Assembly: GCA_024752435.1 (NCBI GenBank) | Contig: CP103022.1 | Coordinates: forward strand, 496,001-560,000 | Direction: 5' to 3' | Source: Allantophomopsis cytisporea | Lineage: Eukaryota; Ascomycota; Leotiomycetes; Phacidiales; Phacidiaceae | Length of the DNA: 64,000 bases | Shown here: piece by piece, positions 1 to 10,966 of the stretch | Numbering within the stretch: position 1 is the stretch's first letter | Layout of the letters: the number at the start of each line of letters is the position of its first letter | The notes under the pieces: model-generated | Seen by the model: only the letters and a program-made list of their open reading frames with translations | The model's database searches: none | What the model was told of the DNA's origin: nothing | Position numbers and translations under genes: made by a program

Positions 1-200
1 GGCATTCTGAAAATAAGTATAACTTAGTGTGATATTATACAGTTAGCGTAAGACTTACACATTATATAGAGCAGAAGCCAAAGAGTAATAGTCTATCTCC
101 CTACCCAATTTGGACTAGTATACATAGAGTTATAGTGAATTAAAGTAAAAATCATGAAATTGTACTGTTTTAGCTAATATACCGGTTCTTTATAATATAA
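1..200 (-). repeat. 180-bp repeat family, copy 1
   Basis: Contains the family core on the minus strand: AAGTATAACTTAGTGT, then AGAGCAGAAGCCAAAGAG, then TTTGGACTAGTATACATAGA. The family is defined by comparison with the copies at 3921-4110, 4223-4400, 4726-4920, 5605-5790, 5839-6010, 6503-6690 and 6722-6815. Confidence 0.6.
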
Positions 201-920
201 CTTATAGGGAACTAATATGTTAGCTGAACTAGCATAGTATATTAGAATACAACTATTTCAATTATATATAACTGCTATACTAAGTCATCTAACTCAGAAT
301 CCTGGTCTTCCTAGCTCATATTAGACCTTTGCTCTTCAACCTGTATATTATATATATTAATTAACTCTAATAGTAGCTTTCTACAACGCTTTTTATATAT
401 AGTCTCTTCTTCTGCTTCCTGAGTTAAATTTACAAACCAACCTTCTAATTGAACTTTCTTTCCTTTATTCTAAGTAACTTACGCTTTTTCTGGACTAGCT
501 CTTATATAACTCAAGTTCCCTTTGTATAATTGTAAGCTTAGTATTCTAAGCTTTAATTATACTGGTAACTTGCTTAGTATACCAACATATAGGAGAGAAA
601 ACAGCTGATTTAGCATCTAATAATATATTATAAAATACGTTATTTGCGTTTTTGAGTACTATACAACTAACAGGGGACCCCCACAAAATCGATACATCAA
701 GGGTATATAGTATTGGTGTAGGCGGTAGACTAGGAGGTCAGCCAGGAGGTTGTATTAGAAGTTTATTGAATATTTTAAGTAGGTTATAAAGAATCAAATC
801 TACTCCCTTCTAACCAGCAAGAATATTATATAGAGTAACTAGCCTAGAGCCGACGTATACCCTATCTACATCAGCTTTGCTATAGAGTAACTGGCCTAGA
901 ACCGACATACCAAGTTTTTT

Positions 921-1026
921 GTACCAGAAGCGACACAGTGCCCCTAATTTTCGCGAATTTTCGCGTTTGAGTCATTATTTCATCTACTATTCTCTGAGAA
1001 TTAGTGGTGTGCGTCGGTTCTGGGCC
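921..1026. mobile_element. 106-bp inverted-repeat element (MITE-like), copy 1
   Basis: The sequence starts GTACCAGAAGCGACACAG and ends GTGCGTCGGTTCTGGGCC, which are imperfect inverted repeats of each other. The interior (CGCGAATTTTCGCG, then a TGAGTCATTATTTCATC stretch) matches the copy at 6046-6151 over its whole length, and both copies are 106 bp. A short non-coding element with inverted ends and equal-length copies is what a MITE looks like. No target-site duplication was established. Confidence 0.65.
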
Positions 1027-1130
1027 TGCGTCGGTTCTAGGCCTGCGTCGGTTCCGGGCCAGTCACTCTACTAACTACTTCAATCAACTATAACTCTACA
1101 ACCAATACATCAATCAATTGAACCAATATA

Positions 1131-2430
1131 CCGAATGAAAGCGCTATTTCGGAAGCGTTACATGCACTTAATACACATCAATTCGAGTCGATTCGAGTCG
1201 ATTCGGGCTGTAGCACGGCATTTTAAAGTCCTAGAGTCAACTCTTCGGCACCAGGCCAAAAGAAGACCAACCTGATATAATTCCCACCAAAATAACTAAA
1301 TACTCTCTAATTCGGAAGAGTATACTCTGTTCTGTTGGATTATACATCAATCCTCGGTCGGAATACCTGTTATACTAAGCCTAGTTATAGAGATAGCTCA
1401 AGAAGCTGTAAAACAGTAGTACTAGTCATCCCTACTTGAAAACAACCAAGACAATAATTTCCAAGCACCTACAATATCAACTAAGTAGCTTCGAATATTC
1501 TGAAATTGGTATCTAGCATTGAGAGGCATATATTTACACCAATCAAAGTCTTTATGTTATAAAGGAGCAACTATTATATATATTAGACCTTGTATTGATG
1601 TATTTTTGCCACCTACTTGAAGAATATATTTATATAAGTCTGAAAATATGTAAATGTATTTACAATGATATTGACTTACTTATAATGCCTTTATATTGTT
1701 CCTACTTATTACAATCACTTGATGTTGGTATATTTGGTTCAATCAAGCAGTTTCACACTCAAGAGGTCAATTGATATTCAAGAGCATATATAACCTGTAT
1801 TATACGCAAATATTGGGTTGAAATACTTATTAAGGTACAAAATAGAGCTATAAATACACATGGTATTCTTGCCAGTTGGAAAAGAGCGGGTTTAATCCTT
1901 TATAATCTACTCAGAGTACTTAATAACGTTCTAATACAGCCACCTAGTCAACATTCTAGTCAACTTTCTATACTACTACCACATATACCTGATCCTTTAG
2001 TTTTATAAGGCTCTCCTATAAGTTACACAGTACTCAAAAACGCTAATAATGTGTTTTATAATACACTATTACAAGCTAAATCAGCTGTTTCCTCTCCTAT
2101 ACGTTGGTATGCTAAGCAAGTAACCAACATAATTGAAACACAGAATAGTAAGCTTACAATCATGCAAAGGGAACTTGACACATATAAGGAGCTAGTCCAG
2201 AAGAAGCGTATTCAGAAGGGAAAGCGTGTACAGCTACAAGGTCAGTTTGTATAATCTACCCAAGAGGTGTTACGGGTTGTACAGGAAGCAGAAGAGACTG
2301 TATGTAAAAAACGCCGTAAATGGCTACCATTGGAGTCAATTAATGTGTCTGATATACATGAGGATGAAGAGCAGGAGTCTGATATTGCTATAGAAGAGTT
2401 GGTTTCGGACTTAAATGAGTTAGCATAGAG
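1131..2430 (+). pseudogene. Pogo/Fot1-class transposase relic, internally deleted
   Basis: Translation around 1131-1200 gives the start of a pogo/Fot1-like transposase N-terminal helix-turn-helix region (..PNESAISEALHALNTHQ..), followed by an in-frame-breaking duplication of about 10 bp (attcgagtcg twice). Translation of 1864-2254 gives the typical end of the catalytic region and C-terminal tail: WKRAGLI, then a stop codon, then RELDTYKELVQKKRIQKGKR at about 2168-2227. The stretch between them (about 1400-1860) is far too short to hold a full DDE catalytic core, so this copy has lost most of it and carries stops. Copies of a CGTCGGTTCCGGGCCAGTCAC motif lie on both sides (1049-1069 and 2467-2487), in the same orientation. 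The copy cannot make an active enzyme. Confidence 0.75.
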
Positions 2431-3329
2431 TTATGTATAACCAATGTAATTGTATTCAATTTTGCTGCGTCGGTTCCGGGCCAGTCACTTTGTATTCAAA
2501 GCTTTATTCTGGATCTTAATGAGTATTTCAACTTAATATTTGCGTGTTGTACAAGTTACATAAGCTTTTGAATACTAGTCAACCTCTTAAGTATAGAACC
2601 TTTTTATTGATCTAAAAACACTAACATTGAGTAGTTGTGGTAAATAAGAACAATGTAGTAGTAATATAAGTAAGTTAATGCTATTATAAATGCATTTAGC
2701 AATGAATTCACTAGTTATATAGCTTGAGTAGCTGTCAACTATTAATAATCTACATTGACTAAATACTATATTTGTACTTTCTAGTATAAATACCTTATAT
2801 AACTACTCTAAACTATAATTATTTGAAGTCCAACTACTTGTACTAGTTGAGAGGTATCAATTAAAAGGTATAGTAGTCGGAGTCTACTTAAAACTAGTAT
2901 GTTTTGCCTTGGATATAATTAATGGTGGTAAATAGTTACCAGCATTATTTATATATTCAATAACAGTTACCTATTTTTGCCTTCTAGGGCTAACCTTAGA
3001 ATTAGAAGTTTGACTAGAATCAATAATAATATATGTAGAATGTACATCTCTAATAGAGAACCCAGTCCTATCTATACTATAAATATTTTCTAGCTTATAT
3101 TTATATTATTAGAAGAAGTAGCAAAATATATTAAACTAGGGCCTTATATATATAGTATTTGGTCCTTTGTATTAACTAGCATTGATTTAGTGTGAATATA
3201 GTCCCTTAAGACTAGGGTATTATTTTTAGAATCTATAGAGCTATTTGTAGCCTATAGTTGGTAGTATTGTAGGTCAACTTTCATGATTTTTCAAGTATTG
3301 TAACTTAGTATTGCTAGTTTACAACCCCT

Positions 3330-3596
3330 TAGGCTATTTCTATAGCTAATGCAGGTATAATAGGGTATCCAATCGAAGACTGATGTGTAGTCCACCGAAA
3401 TAGAGTATACTCTTCCGAATCAGAGAGTATTTGGTCAATTTGGTGGGAATTCTGTTGGGTTGATCTTCCCAAGCTTGGCCCGGTGCCGAAGAGTTGACTC
3501 AGGCACTTGGAAATGCCGTGCTGCGGCCCGAATAGAGTCGAATTCATGTGTATTGAGTGCGTTTATTGCTTCCGAAATAGCGCTTTCATTCGGCAT
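3330..3596 (-). pseudogene. Pogo/Fot1-class transposase N-terminal fragment
   Basis: On the minus strand an ATG at 3596 opens MPNESAISEAINALNTHE, followed by DSIRAAARHF and VPESTLRHRA, the N-terminal psq/CENP-B-type DNA-binding region of pogo-family transposases. A one-base frameshift near 3475 moves the frame to GRSTQQNSHQIDQILSDSEE, which continues the same domain to about 3330. Beyond that no recognisable transposase follows. It is a second, inverted copy of the sequence at 1131-1400 and is less decayed there. Family assignment is firm; the element's exact ends are not visible. Confidence 0.75.
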
Positions 3597-3920
3597 ATTG
3601 GTTCAGTTGATTGAAGTGTTGGTTGTAGAGTTATACTCAATTGAAGTGGTGTGGGGAAGTTGATGTTGGTGGGGAGTGCGTCGCTTCGGCTAATGCGCCG
3701 GTTCCTTGTAAGGCACGTTAGCTAAAGTTATACAGAGATTTGGTAGAAGGTAGATGGTTTTTTAGGCTATATGCTATGTTTCCCTTCAAGAGTTGTGTAG
3801 CTATAAACCCAAGCTACATAAAAGGTTTTATACCCTAATAAGCTTACATATAAGACAATCTGCATACAGCTGGCTAAGAGCCCTTGTAACAAGCAAGAGA
3901 AGCCAAATATAAGAGCTTAC

Positions 3921-4110
3921 TAAAAGGGGGTGTAACTAAGTGCAATTGTAGATTAGCGTGTAAGCTACACATACTGTAAAACGGAAGCTAGAGAGCTATA
4001 TGCTATCTTCCGGCCCGATCTGGACTAGTGCGCGTAGAGTTATAGTCAATATAAGTCAAAATATTGAAAATTTGTTGCTTATAGTGATGTGTCGCTCATA
4101 GTGATGTCAC
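3921..4110 (-). repeat. 180-bp repeat family, copy 2
   Basis: Same order of core blocks as the other minus-strand copies (GTAACTAAGTGCAATT, CGGAAGCTAGAGAGCTATA, ATCTGGACTAGTGCGCGTAG, then a T-rich tail). Boundaries are approximate. Confidence 0.6.
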
Positions 4111-4222
4111 GTTATAACTCTGCAAACTATTCTAAATTGGGCAGAATATAGTATACTACGCTCTAGCTTATACTTTATAGTATAACGTGACTTGTAGGTA
4201 AACAAGGTATAACCCATTACCG

Positions 4223-4400
4223 ACGCATTTCTAAAATTTGGTCAATATCTCATTATAACTCTACACATGCTAGTCCAAATCAGGCAAGAGGATAGCTTAC
4301 AGCTCTTTAGCTTCTGCTCTACATTATGTATAAGTCTTACAGCAATTAAGTACAATAACACTAAGTTATACTTATTTTAAGTCTACGTTCTTTTTCTACT
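4223..4400 (+). repeat. 180-bp repeat family, copy 3
   Basis: Plus-orientation copy. It begins at a CGACGCATTTC end, continues TCTCATTATAACTCTACACA and CTAGTCCAAATCAGGCAAG, then CTCTTTAGCTTCTGCTCTAC, and ends ACTAAGTTATACTTATTTTA. This is the clearest plus-orientation copy. Confidence 0.65.
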
Positions 4401-4725
4401 TCTTTTATACTTTACAAGAGCTGCTACCTAGCTATATACAAATATTTGTATATGTTGGTTTATTAGGGCATAAAGACCTTATATATAGCTTGGGCTTATA
4501 GTTATATAACTCTTAATAGGAGATATAGCAAACAACCTTAGAAATCACCCAATTTTGATCAAAGTTCTTAATACCTCTTTAGCTAGAGACATTACAAATA
4601 GCTACAAAGATTATATAAAGGCTTTTATGCCCTAATAGCCTTATATATATAGTAGTTTGTATATAGCTAGCTAGTAGCTCTCATTAAGAGCAACAGAAGT
4701 TGCAAAAGAGCGTAATTTAAAAAGT

Positions 4726-4920
4726 AGTATAACCTACTCTAATTGCACTTAATTAGCACATAACTTACACATGCTGTATAGAGGAAGCTAAAGAGCTGTA
4801 AGCTATCCTCTTCCCTGACTTGGACTAGCATGTGTAGAGTTATAATGAGATATTGACCAAATTTTAGAAATGCGTCGGTAATGGATTATGCGTCGGTTAC
4901 CTACAAGTCACATTGCATAA
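4726..4920 (-). repeat. 180-bp repeat family, copy 4
   Basis: Minus-orientation copy with AGTATAACCTACTC, GAGGAAGCTAAAGAGCTGTA and ACTTGGACTAGCATGTGTAG. It ends in AATGCGTCGGTAATGGATTA and a second CGTCGGTT motif followed by ACAAGTCAC. It shows that this family shares end sequences with the inverted-repeat elements. Confidence 0.65.
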
Positions 4921-5604
4921 GTTTTATACTGATTGCATACTATTGCATTAAGTTATACTTTTTTTCAATAACGTGACCTTCCTAGAACCGATGCAGTAAA
5001 ACTAAATAGCCTATAACAACTTTAATTACGTAGAAATCTGTTGGAAGTTAATTGATATATTAGCTTCTAGAATGCTCTAGAATACTATAGAACCTTATAG
5101 AAACCTTTAGAAAACTATTACTAATAGCTCCTTCTACTTGTTTCTATAAGCTTCTATATATTACTAATTATAGAATACTATAGAATACTATAGAAGATTG
5201 ATTTCTAATCAATGATATAATAAGGATCCTTCTAGAATCCTTACTAAAATGTATTTATACCTAGCTATAGTCCTTCCTTAGATCTGTAGAAGCAAGCAAC
5301 AGAATCAACAATTATATTATATACTTCTATACACTTCCTACTCAATTGATTCTTTAATACACATCTTTTATATACAAGTGCTTCCCTCTATATAAAAGAT
5401 CTTGCTTCCAACCTCTACTACAATAAAATCTACGCTAACTCGTCCAATTCATAATCCAGCTCTTCCTACTTGTTCTTAGACCACTGCCCTTCAATATTTA
5501 TATTATACACATTAATTGATTCCAATAGTAGCTCTTTACGATGTTTTTTACATGCATTCTCTTCTTTAGCTTCTTGTAACGTAAATTCACCAGAAGCAAT
5601 GCAT

Positions 5605-5790
5605 CACCAGAACCGATGCATTTTTCAATATTTTCCCAGTATCTCATTATAAATCCATACACACTAGTCCAAATCAGGTAGCTAGATAGTATATAGCTCT
5701 TTGGCTTCTGCCCTACTAGATGTGTAAGTTTTACATTGACTGAGTACGATTACACCAAGTTATACTTATTTTCAGTATATACCTTTTTTC
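5605..5790 (+). repeat. 180-bp repeat family, copy 5
   Basis: Plus-orientation copy: starts near ACCGATGCATTTTTC, contains CACTAGTCCAAATCAGGTAG and CTCTTTGGCTTCTGCCCTAC, and ends CACCAAGTTATACTTATTTT. Confidence 0.6.
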
Positions 5791-5838
5791 TACTTCTCTT
5801 AACATGACTATGTGGAACCAACGCATTAGCCAAAGCGA

Positions 5839-6010
5839 CGTAAATTCCAATGTTTTGTCAATATCTCATTATAACTCCACATGCACTAGTCCCAATTGGG
5901 CTGGGAGATAGACTATAGCTCTTTGGTTTCTTGTCTGCTGAATGTGTAAGTTTTACGCTAATTGAACACTATTATACTAAGTTAGACTTGATTTCAGTAA
6001 GCTCTTATAA
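5839..6010 (+). repeat. 180-bp repeat family, copy 6
   Basis: Plus-orientation copy only about 50 bp after copy 5: CGACGTAAATTCCAATG, TATCTCATTATAACTCCACA, CACTAGTCCCAATTGGGC, ending ACTAAGTTAGACTTG. Copies 5 and 6 therefore form a direct repeat. Confidence 0.6.
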
Positions 6011-6045
6011 AATCACCTCCCTAGAGCCGGTGCACTACGTTTTTT

Positions 6046-6151
6046 GTACCCGAAGCGGCATAGTACCCCTAATCTTCGCGAATTTTTGCGTTTGAGTTAC
6101 TATTTCATCTACTATTCTCTGAGAATTAGTAGTGTGTGCTGCTTTGGGTAC
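6046..6151. mobile_element. 106-bp inverted-repeat element (MITE-like), copy 2
   Basis: It starts GTACCCGAAGCGGCATA and ends TGTGCTGCTTTGGGTAC; the ends pair as inverted repeats at about 14 of 17 positions. It is nearly the same as 921-1026 throughout, differing mainly at C/T and G/A positions, which fits transition-type decay. Confidence 0.65.
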
Positions 6152-6502
6152 TACACTACTTCTAGGGAGGTAATATTATTTGACTTCCCTTCTACTTTCT
6201 ATATGCTCCTAGCTAGCTGTATAGAAATCGTTGTATATACAAGCTTGTTAGGGCTTGAAAACTCTATATACAACTTGGTTTTATAGTTATATAGCTTTTA
6301 AATAGAGATATAGCATACAGCTTGAAAAATTACTTGCTTTTTACCCAATCTTCTAATAATTTTAGCTAGAGCAATTATAAATGGCTATAAACTTATATAT
6401 GGGGCCCTTATAGCTTAATAGCCCTATATATAACACAATTCATACATAGCTAGATAGAAGCTCTTACAAAGTATAAAAGTAGAAAATGAAGGTCTATTGA
6501 AG

Positions 6503-6690
6503 ATGAGTATAATTTGGTGTAATAGTATGCGATTAGTATGAAACTTACATATTCAATATAGGAGAAGCTGAAGAGTAATAGTCTATCTCCTGGCCCGATT
6601 AGGACTAGTGTATGTAGAATTATAATAAGATGTTGACAAAACATTGGAATTTACATCGCTTTGGCTAATATGTTGGTTCTATATAAGTTA
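6503..6690 (-). repeat. 180-bp repeat family, copy 7
   Basis: Minus-orientation copy: GAGTATAATTTGGTGTAATA, GGAGAAGCTGAAGAG, ATTAGGACTAGTGTATGTAG, ending near a CATCGCTTTGGCTAATATG end sequence. Confidence 0.6.
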
Positions 6691-6721
6691 TATTAAGAGA
6701 ATTAGAAAAAAGGTATATATA

Positions 6722-6815
6722 GAACTCAACCCACCTAATTTGGACTAGTATACACAGAATTATATAGAGATATCAACTAAATATTAAGAAATACATTGCT
6801 TTGGGTACTATATAG
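6722..6815 (-). repeat. 180-bp repeat family, partial copy 8
   Basis: Only the part around AATTTGGACTAGTATACACA is kept. It ends in ATTGCTTTGGGTAC, the same terminal motif as the 106-bp element at 6046-6151. Confidence 0.5.
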
Positions 6816-6926
6816 CTAGCTAGGAGCTCTTACAAAGTATAAGAGAAGTAGAAAAAGAGCATATATTAAAAACAAGTGTAACTTACTAAAGGTCCAAGAA
6901 CCTAAAATGCAAAACAAAAAGTTTGT

Positions 6927-6998
6927 TGCAACTGCCGTGAATCGAACACGAACCTGCCGCTTGGAAGGCGGCAATCCTAACCATTGGACCACAGAAGC
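6927..6998 (-). tRNA. tRNA-Gly(TCC)-like gene with a mismatched acceptor stem
   Basis: The minus strand folds as a 72-nt cloverleaf. The D stem is GTCC/GGAT, the anticodon stem GCCGC/GCGGC closes the loop CTTCCAA (anticodon TCC, T at position 33), and the T arm reads TCGTG-TTCGATT-CACGG. The acceptor stem is GCTTCTG against CAGTTGC, so pairs 3-70 and 4-69 are T-T mismatches while the other five pairs are good. Anticodon and arms are clear. The double mismatch makes it uncertain whether the gene is functional, a damaged copy, or edited. It lies at the edge of the transposon island, and tRNA genes are common insertion targets. Confidence 0.75.
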
Positions 6999-9949
6999 GA
7001 TCAAGTTGAAAGAACATGCAAATTTGAAAATATATCACGGAACTTCGATCTTCCCAGCACATTTGACATTCTTCTAATACATGGTGGTTGGATATAGGAA
7101 TCCTTTTCTATTTTGACTACTACTATGTGCCAATGTCGCGCGAAGCAGGATCATATACATATATATAGTACAAACGAGAACTACCAAAATAGCAGAAAGA
7201 CGTCGTCCCATTAGATGAGATATATAATGCCTAAAAGGGTAATTTTAGGTGTTTTATTGTATAGTAAGTTCTTGGCTGGTACATATATAATCTATCCGAG
7301 TAGAGATTTTTATAGCCTTACAATGTCAATTGATCTGAAGTGTTATTTATGTCGTGAGTAAGTAATACCAAGCCAAGCTTGTCTTCCGAGCCTAGAACAT
7401 ATTCTCAAGTAAAGCAAATTAGTGCACACCTACGAATACGATTTGAATACCAGCATAATATCTTGGTATGCAGTACATAGAGTAGATGGAGTAAATACTG
7501 TACTTGAATTTGATGAAAGTATCTAGAGCGTTTTCATGGGTCCTGCTGTGTATACAGTATCATCGTTCATACTCCCAATGAATACCCACATGGCACATGA
7601 GCGAGGACAGAGAAGCTGGCTTGGTAGTGAACAACTAACAGGTTGCCGAGTTGTAATGCAATGTAACTTTGGACATCTCACGCCCACAATGCGCTCTGTT
7701 TCCAACGACGTGACAATGGATCCAAGACACTGCCATGAACTCCGACCCCTGTCGGATGCTGCTTTGATCAAACATGGGGCGTCCTCACCTTGTGTAGCTC
7801 GTGCCGGGGAATCGGAGGCGATCATGCTAGATTGAAGGGAAACCGAAAACCCACAAGCCAGCTAGAATTATGTGATATCGCTCGGGGAGCTCGAGTCTCA
7901 GGGGCCATCAGTATCATCAGATGATTTGATGGTGGTCGTCATAACTGTAGCTTCGACAACACCAAGCCCGCCAATTGTTGCGGTGATACAATGTCATACT
8001 TACGCTGAAATAGCTCAGGAATTGTCAAGAGGACAGGTGAGAGTAACTCCGTAAGGACATGGAATATGTAGGATAAAGGTAGAGTGTGCAGTATGCTAGG
8101 CGCGATAAGTCAAAAGTACGGACGGTAGTTGGACATTAGTGGTTAAACTACATGACTGACAGGCCGGTATTCTCATAAATTCCCCATAAGTAGTGCGCAC
8201 GTATTGTTAATTTCAATGATGCAAATATTCTCAATTGACTCGATTTTTGAAGCCGATGACTTATGGTTGTGTATTTATTATATATGTAACGAAATAACAG
8301 CGAAAGAGCCAAAACCACCAACCAGTAAGACGATTATTGAAGTCACTTAGTAACACTACCTACACCACACAATACATAATCGAGTATTAATACCTTATGA
8401 GTAACTGTTAGACACCTATAGCTACCTGCATGATACAATAATATAGCTGATTCCTAGTTATATCTGTATTCTACAGTTGAAAAGTTTGCGGAGCAATTGA
8501 CTGACGGGTCATGGCACTACTGAATGTAGATAATGTAGCTTCAGCCCCGCAAGCGCCCCTCCAAGTGTGTATGTAGTTGGGTTCTGGCTCTGTTTCTCCC
8601 GTCAACGTGGAACACCACGGAATTCTACGAGATCCCGCCAACCGTGTCAGTCATATTATAAGTACTCCGTATCTTACGGAATAGCTAAGTTATGTCGAGG
8701 TCATCACAATAGTGTACGTACATAGTCTTCTCATGAGCATGAAGGAGGAGTAAGAGTTACTCGAATAATGCCATGGCGCTTCACGATCGAACATGCATGT
8801 ATTAGTACCCGAGTACTTAGTACTTATGTGATGGTGTCGCGGCACGTATTCATATGAGTATGAGTGTGAGTATGATTGTGCGAGTGGATGTGTTGGTTCG
8901 CCGACGCCAAGCAGAATGTCCACGAAGTAGTCGGGTACGCCACAGTACAGCCACCTTGTCGTCTCTCTATGAATGTTGTGCAAGTGTGCAAGGACAATCC
9001 GGACATTTCGTATTACGATTCGTACCATCACACGAACAATAATAATCTTGTCATTATCGTCCTTCTTCCCTCACCACTCTCCTCTTTCTTTTCCTCGGTC
9101 TCACAAGCTAGATGAGAGAAACGGGCCGTCCATTCATCGACTACAAATCACACTGCCTTACGGAGGACTACGGGGTGCTGACCGACGCTCGAGTTTCTTT
9201 AGCCAATCGATCTACTACTAGAAAGACCATTTCAACTCACGACGGAATCACAGACAGCCCAGCAGTGCAGGAATGTCGATCTAGATATTCGTATTCATCA
9301 ACTACATCCTCCATACCCACAACGTTACCACATTACGTATACATCTCATATATCTTCCGTACTCCATAGGTATTCTATTCATGAGATATCTTTACTGCTT
9401 TACTCTTGGATAGCAGTCTACAGCTATCATCAGAGATCCAGAATAACAACCACACCCCCCTGGCCCCCCCGGTCCCCACGGCCCCCCTACGCCCCATTTT
9501 CACTGATTCGGCTTTGCCCGGACCTGATTGCAGATTGCAGATTGCAGGCTGCCAAACTGGCACAGAGGCCCGGAGAGTAACACTGTTTGAAGTTCACAAT
9601 CGCTTCCCAACGCGGCAAAGCACCAAGGCTCTCGAGTTACAGGATCATTGAAGCGGCGACGTCGAGCAGGAACGACAGTTCACACCTACACACCCACAAA
9701 CACATCAAAAACATTCACATCACCACCTCGACTCTCAACTTCATTTGTCATCATTATATATTGCTCTCAGGACATTGTCACTTGTTGCAGAGTTATTACA
9801 TCTGATAGCCCACCACTCGCCACACAGTCCATGGTCTGATCAGCGGTTGAAACCCATCAAACCAAGAAAAGCCCAAGGAAAAAAATCTTTGTTTGTTCTA
9901 TCCAAAGGTGGTGGATGTTGCAATTAGGGTTGCAGTAATTTCCACAGAC
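6999..9949. other. Intergenic stretch between the tRNA and RSR1
   Basis: No supportable gene. Overlapping open frames of about 100 codons occur on both strands at 7523-7835 and around 8690-9370, but none resembles a family and none has coding-like structure. At 8840-8880 there is a short degenerate run of TATGAGTATGAGTGTGAG. A C-rich run (CCCCCCTGGCCCCCCC type) occurs at about 9455-9485, and a direct CAGATTGCAGATTGCAG repeat near 9530-9547. Confidence 0.5.
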
Positions 9950-10966
9950 ATGTCCAGGGTTCAGCAAAGGTAGGTTGTCTGCACCATATTTTGCTTGCAT
10001 CAAGATCACTCCCAAATAAGAAAGGAAAGGCCTTTGAAAAAAAGAGGGGGAAAACAAGAAAAGAAAAAAAGAGGGAAAAAGCAAAGACGAAACAAAACCC
10101 TGACAGCGCCTTTGCTGATATTCATCTCTCCTGATTAGACGTGAGCACCATATTGTGGTGTTAGGTGCCGGTACGTAGCTCTTCTCACTAACTGATATGC
10201 ACACACTAAACATCGCGTAGGAGGCGTTGGAAAGTCCGCTTTGACGGCTCAATTCGTTCAAAATGTTTGGATTGAGAATTATGACCCTACAATCGAGGAC
10301 TCATACCGGAAACAAATTGAAGTAGATGTGAGTTCTCGTTGAATATAGATGCTTGTCATATATGACGCTGACAAGCATGACAGGGTCGGCAATGTATGCT
10401 TGAAATGTGAGAGACAGCTCGCCAGTGCGCACATGTGACATGTCCCCTGAGTAAATGCTAATTTAACAAAATTCAGTTTGGACACAGCTGGAAGTGAGCA
10501 ATTCACTGCTATGCGCGAAGTCTACATGAAGGCTGGCCAAGGATTCTTACTGGTGTTTTCTATAACCAGTCTCACTTCATTATCGGAGCTGTCCGACCTC
10601 AGAGAGTCCATTATCCGCATCAAAGACGATGACAACATCCCTATAGTCATCGTTGGTAATAAATCCGACTTAGAGGAGGATCGTGCCGTGTCAAGAGCTA
10701 GAGCATTCTCGATCTCACAAAGTTGGGGAAATGCACCTTACTACGAGACGTCTGCAAGGAGGCGAGGTAATTTAACCTTGTTCCATGGAGCGTATCTTGA
10801 GCTAATCTTTACCACAGCAAACGTAGACGAGGTTTTTATTGACTTATGCAGGCAGATTATTCGGAAGGATAGGGCCTCTGCTCCCGAGGTTGTTGAAGAA
10901 ACCAAAGAGAAGCAAAGTAAGCAATCTCGGCGGCGAAGGCGAGAAGGGAGATGTGCTATTCTGTAA
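9950..10966 (+). CDS. RSR1: RSR1/Rap1-type small GTPase (bud-site/polarity)
   Basis: Spliced from six exons: 9950-9969, 10139-10170, 10221-10327, 10384-10406, 10477-10766 and 10818-10966, giving 206 aa. The P-loop GAGGVGKS lies at residues 16-23, the effector loop YDPTIEDSY at 38-46, switch II DTAGSEQF at 63-70, NKSD at 122-125 and ETSA at 151-154. After a basic tail it ends CAIL, a CAAX box whose final Leu predicts geranylgeranylation and membrane attachment. The YMKAGQGFLLVFSI segment and the SQSWGNAPYYETSA region are typical of fungal RSR1/BUD1 and KREV-1. These GTPases direct polarity and bud or branch site choice through Cdc42 regulators. One oddity: residue 67 is Ser where Rap/RSR1 proteins usually have Thr. 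Intron 1 (169 bp) carries a purine-rich tract at about 10036-10099. Confidence 0.93.

Larger units (their letters stand above)
1..6926. repeat. AT-rich island of decayed transposons and short repeats
   Basis: No intact gene is visible in this stretch. Base composition is strongly AT and TpA-rich, reading frames are short and broken, and the same sequences recur in both orientations. This is what repeat-induced point mutation (C-to-T decay of duplicated DNA, a known process in Pezizomycotina) leaves behind, although I have not computed a RIP index. Within it I can separate pogo/Fot1-class transposase fragments, two 106-bp inverted-repeat elements, and a roughly 180-bp repeat family, each listed separately. 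The island stops abruptly next to the tRNA-like gene at 6927-6998. Unique sequence follows. Confidence 0.85.

Noticed and set aside
1..6926. Possible CRISPR-like array from the regular CGTCGGTT repeats.
   Set aside because: Repeats are in both orientations, unevenly spaced and in a eukaryotic genome; they are transposon ends.
7523..7835. Overlapping frames of about 100 codons on both strands.
   Set aside because: Neither resembles a family, the minus-strand one is simply the complement of the plus-strand one, and there is no splice or start context.
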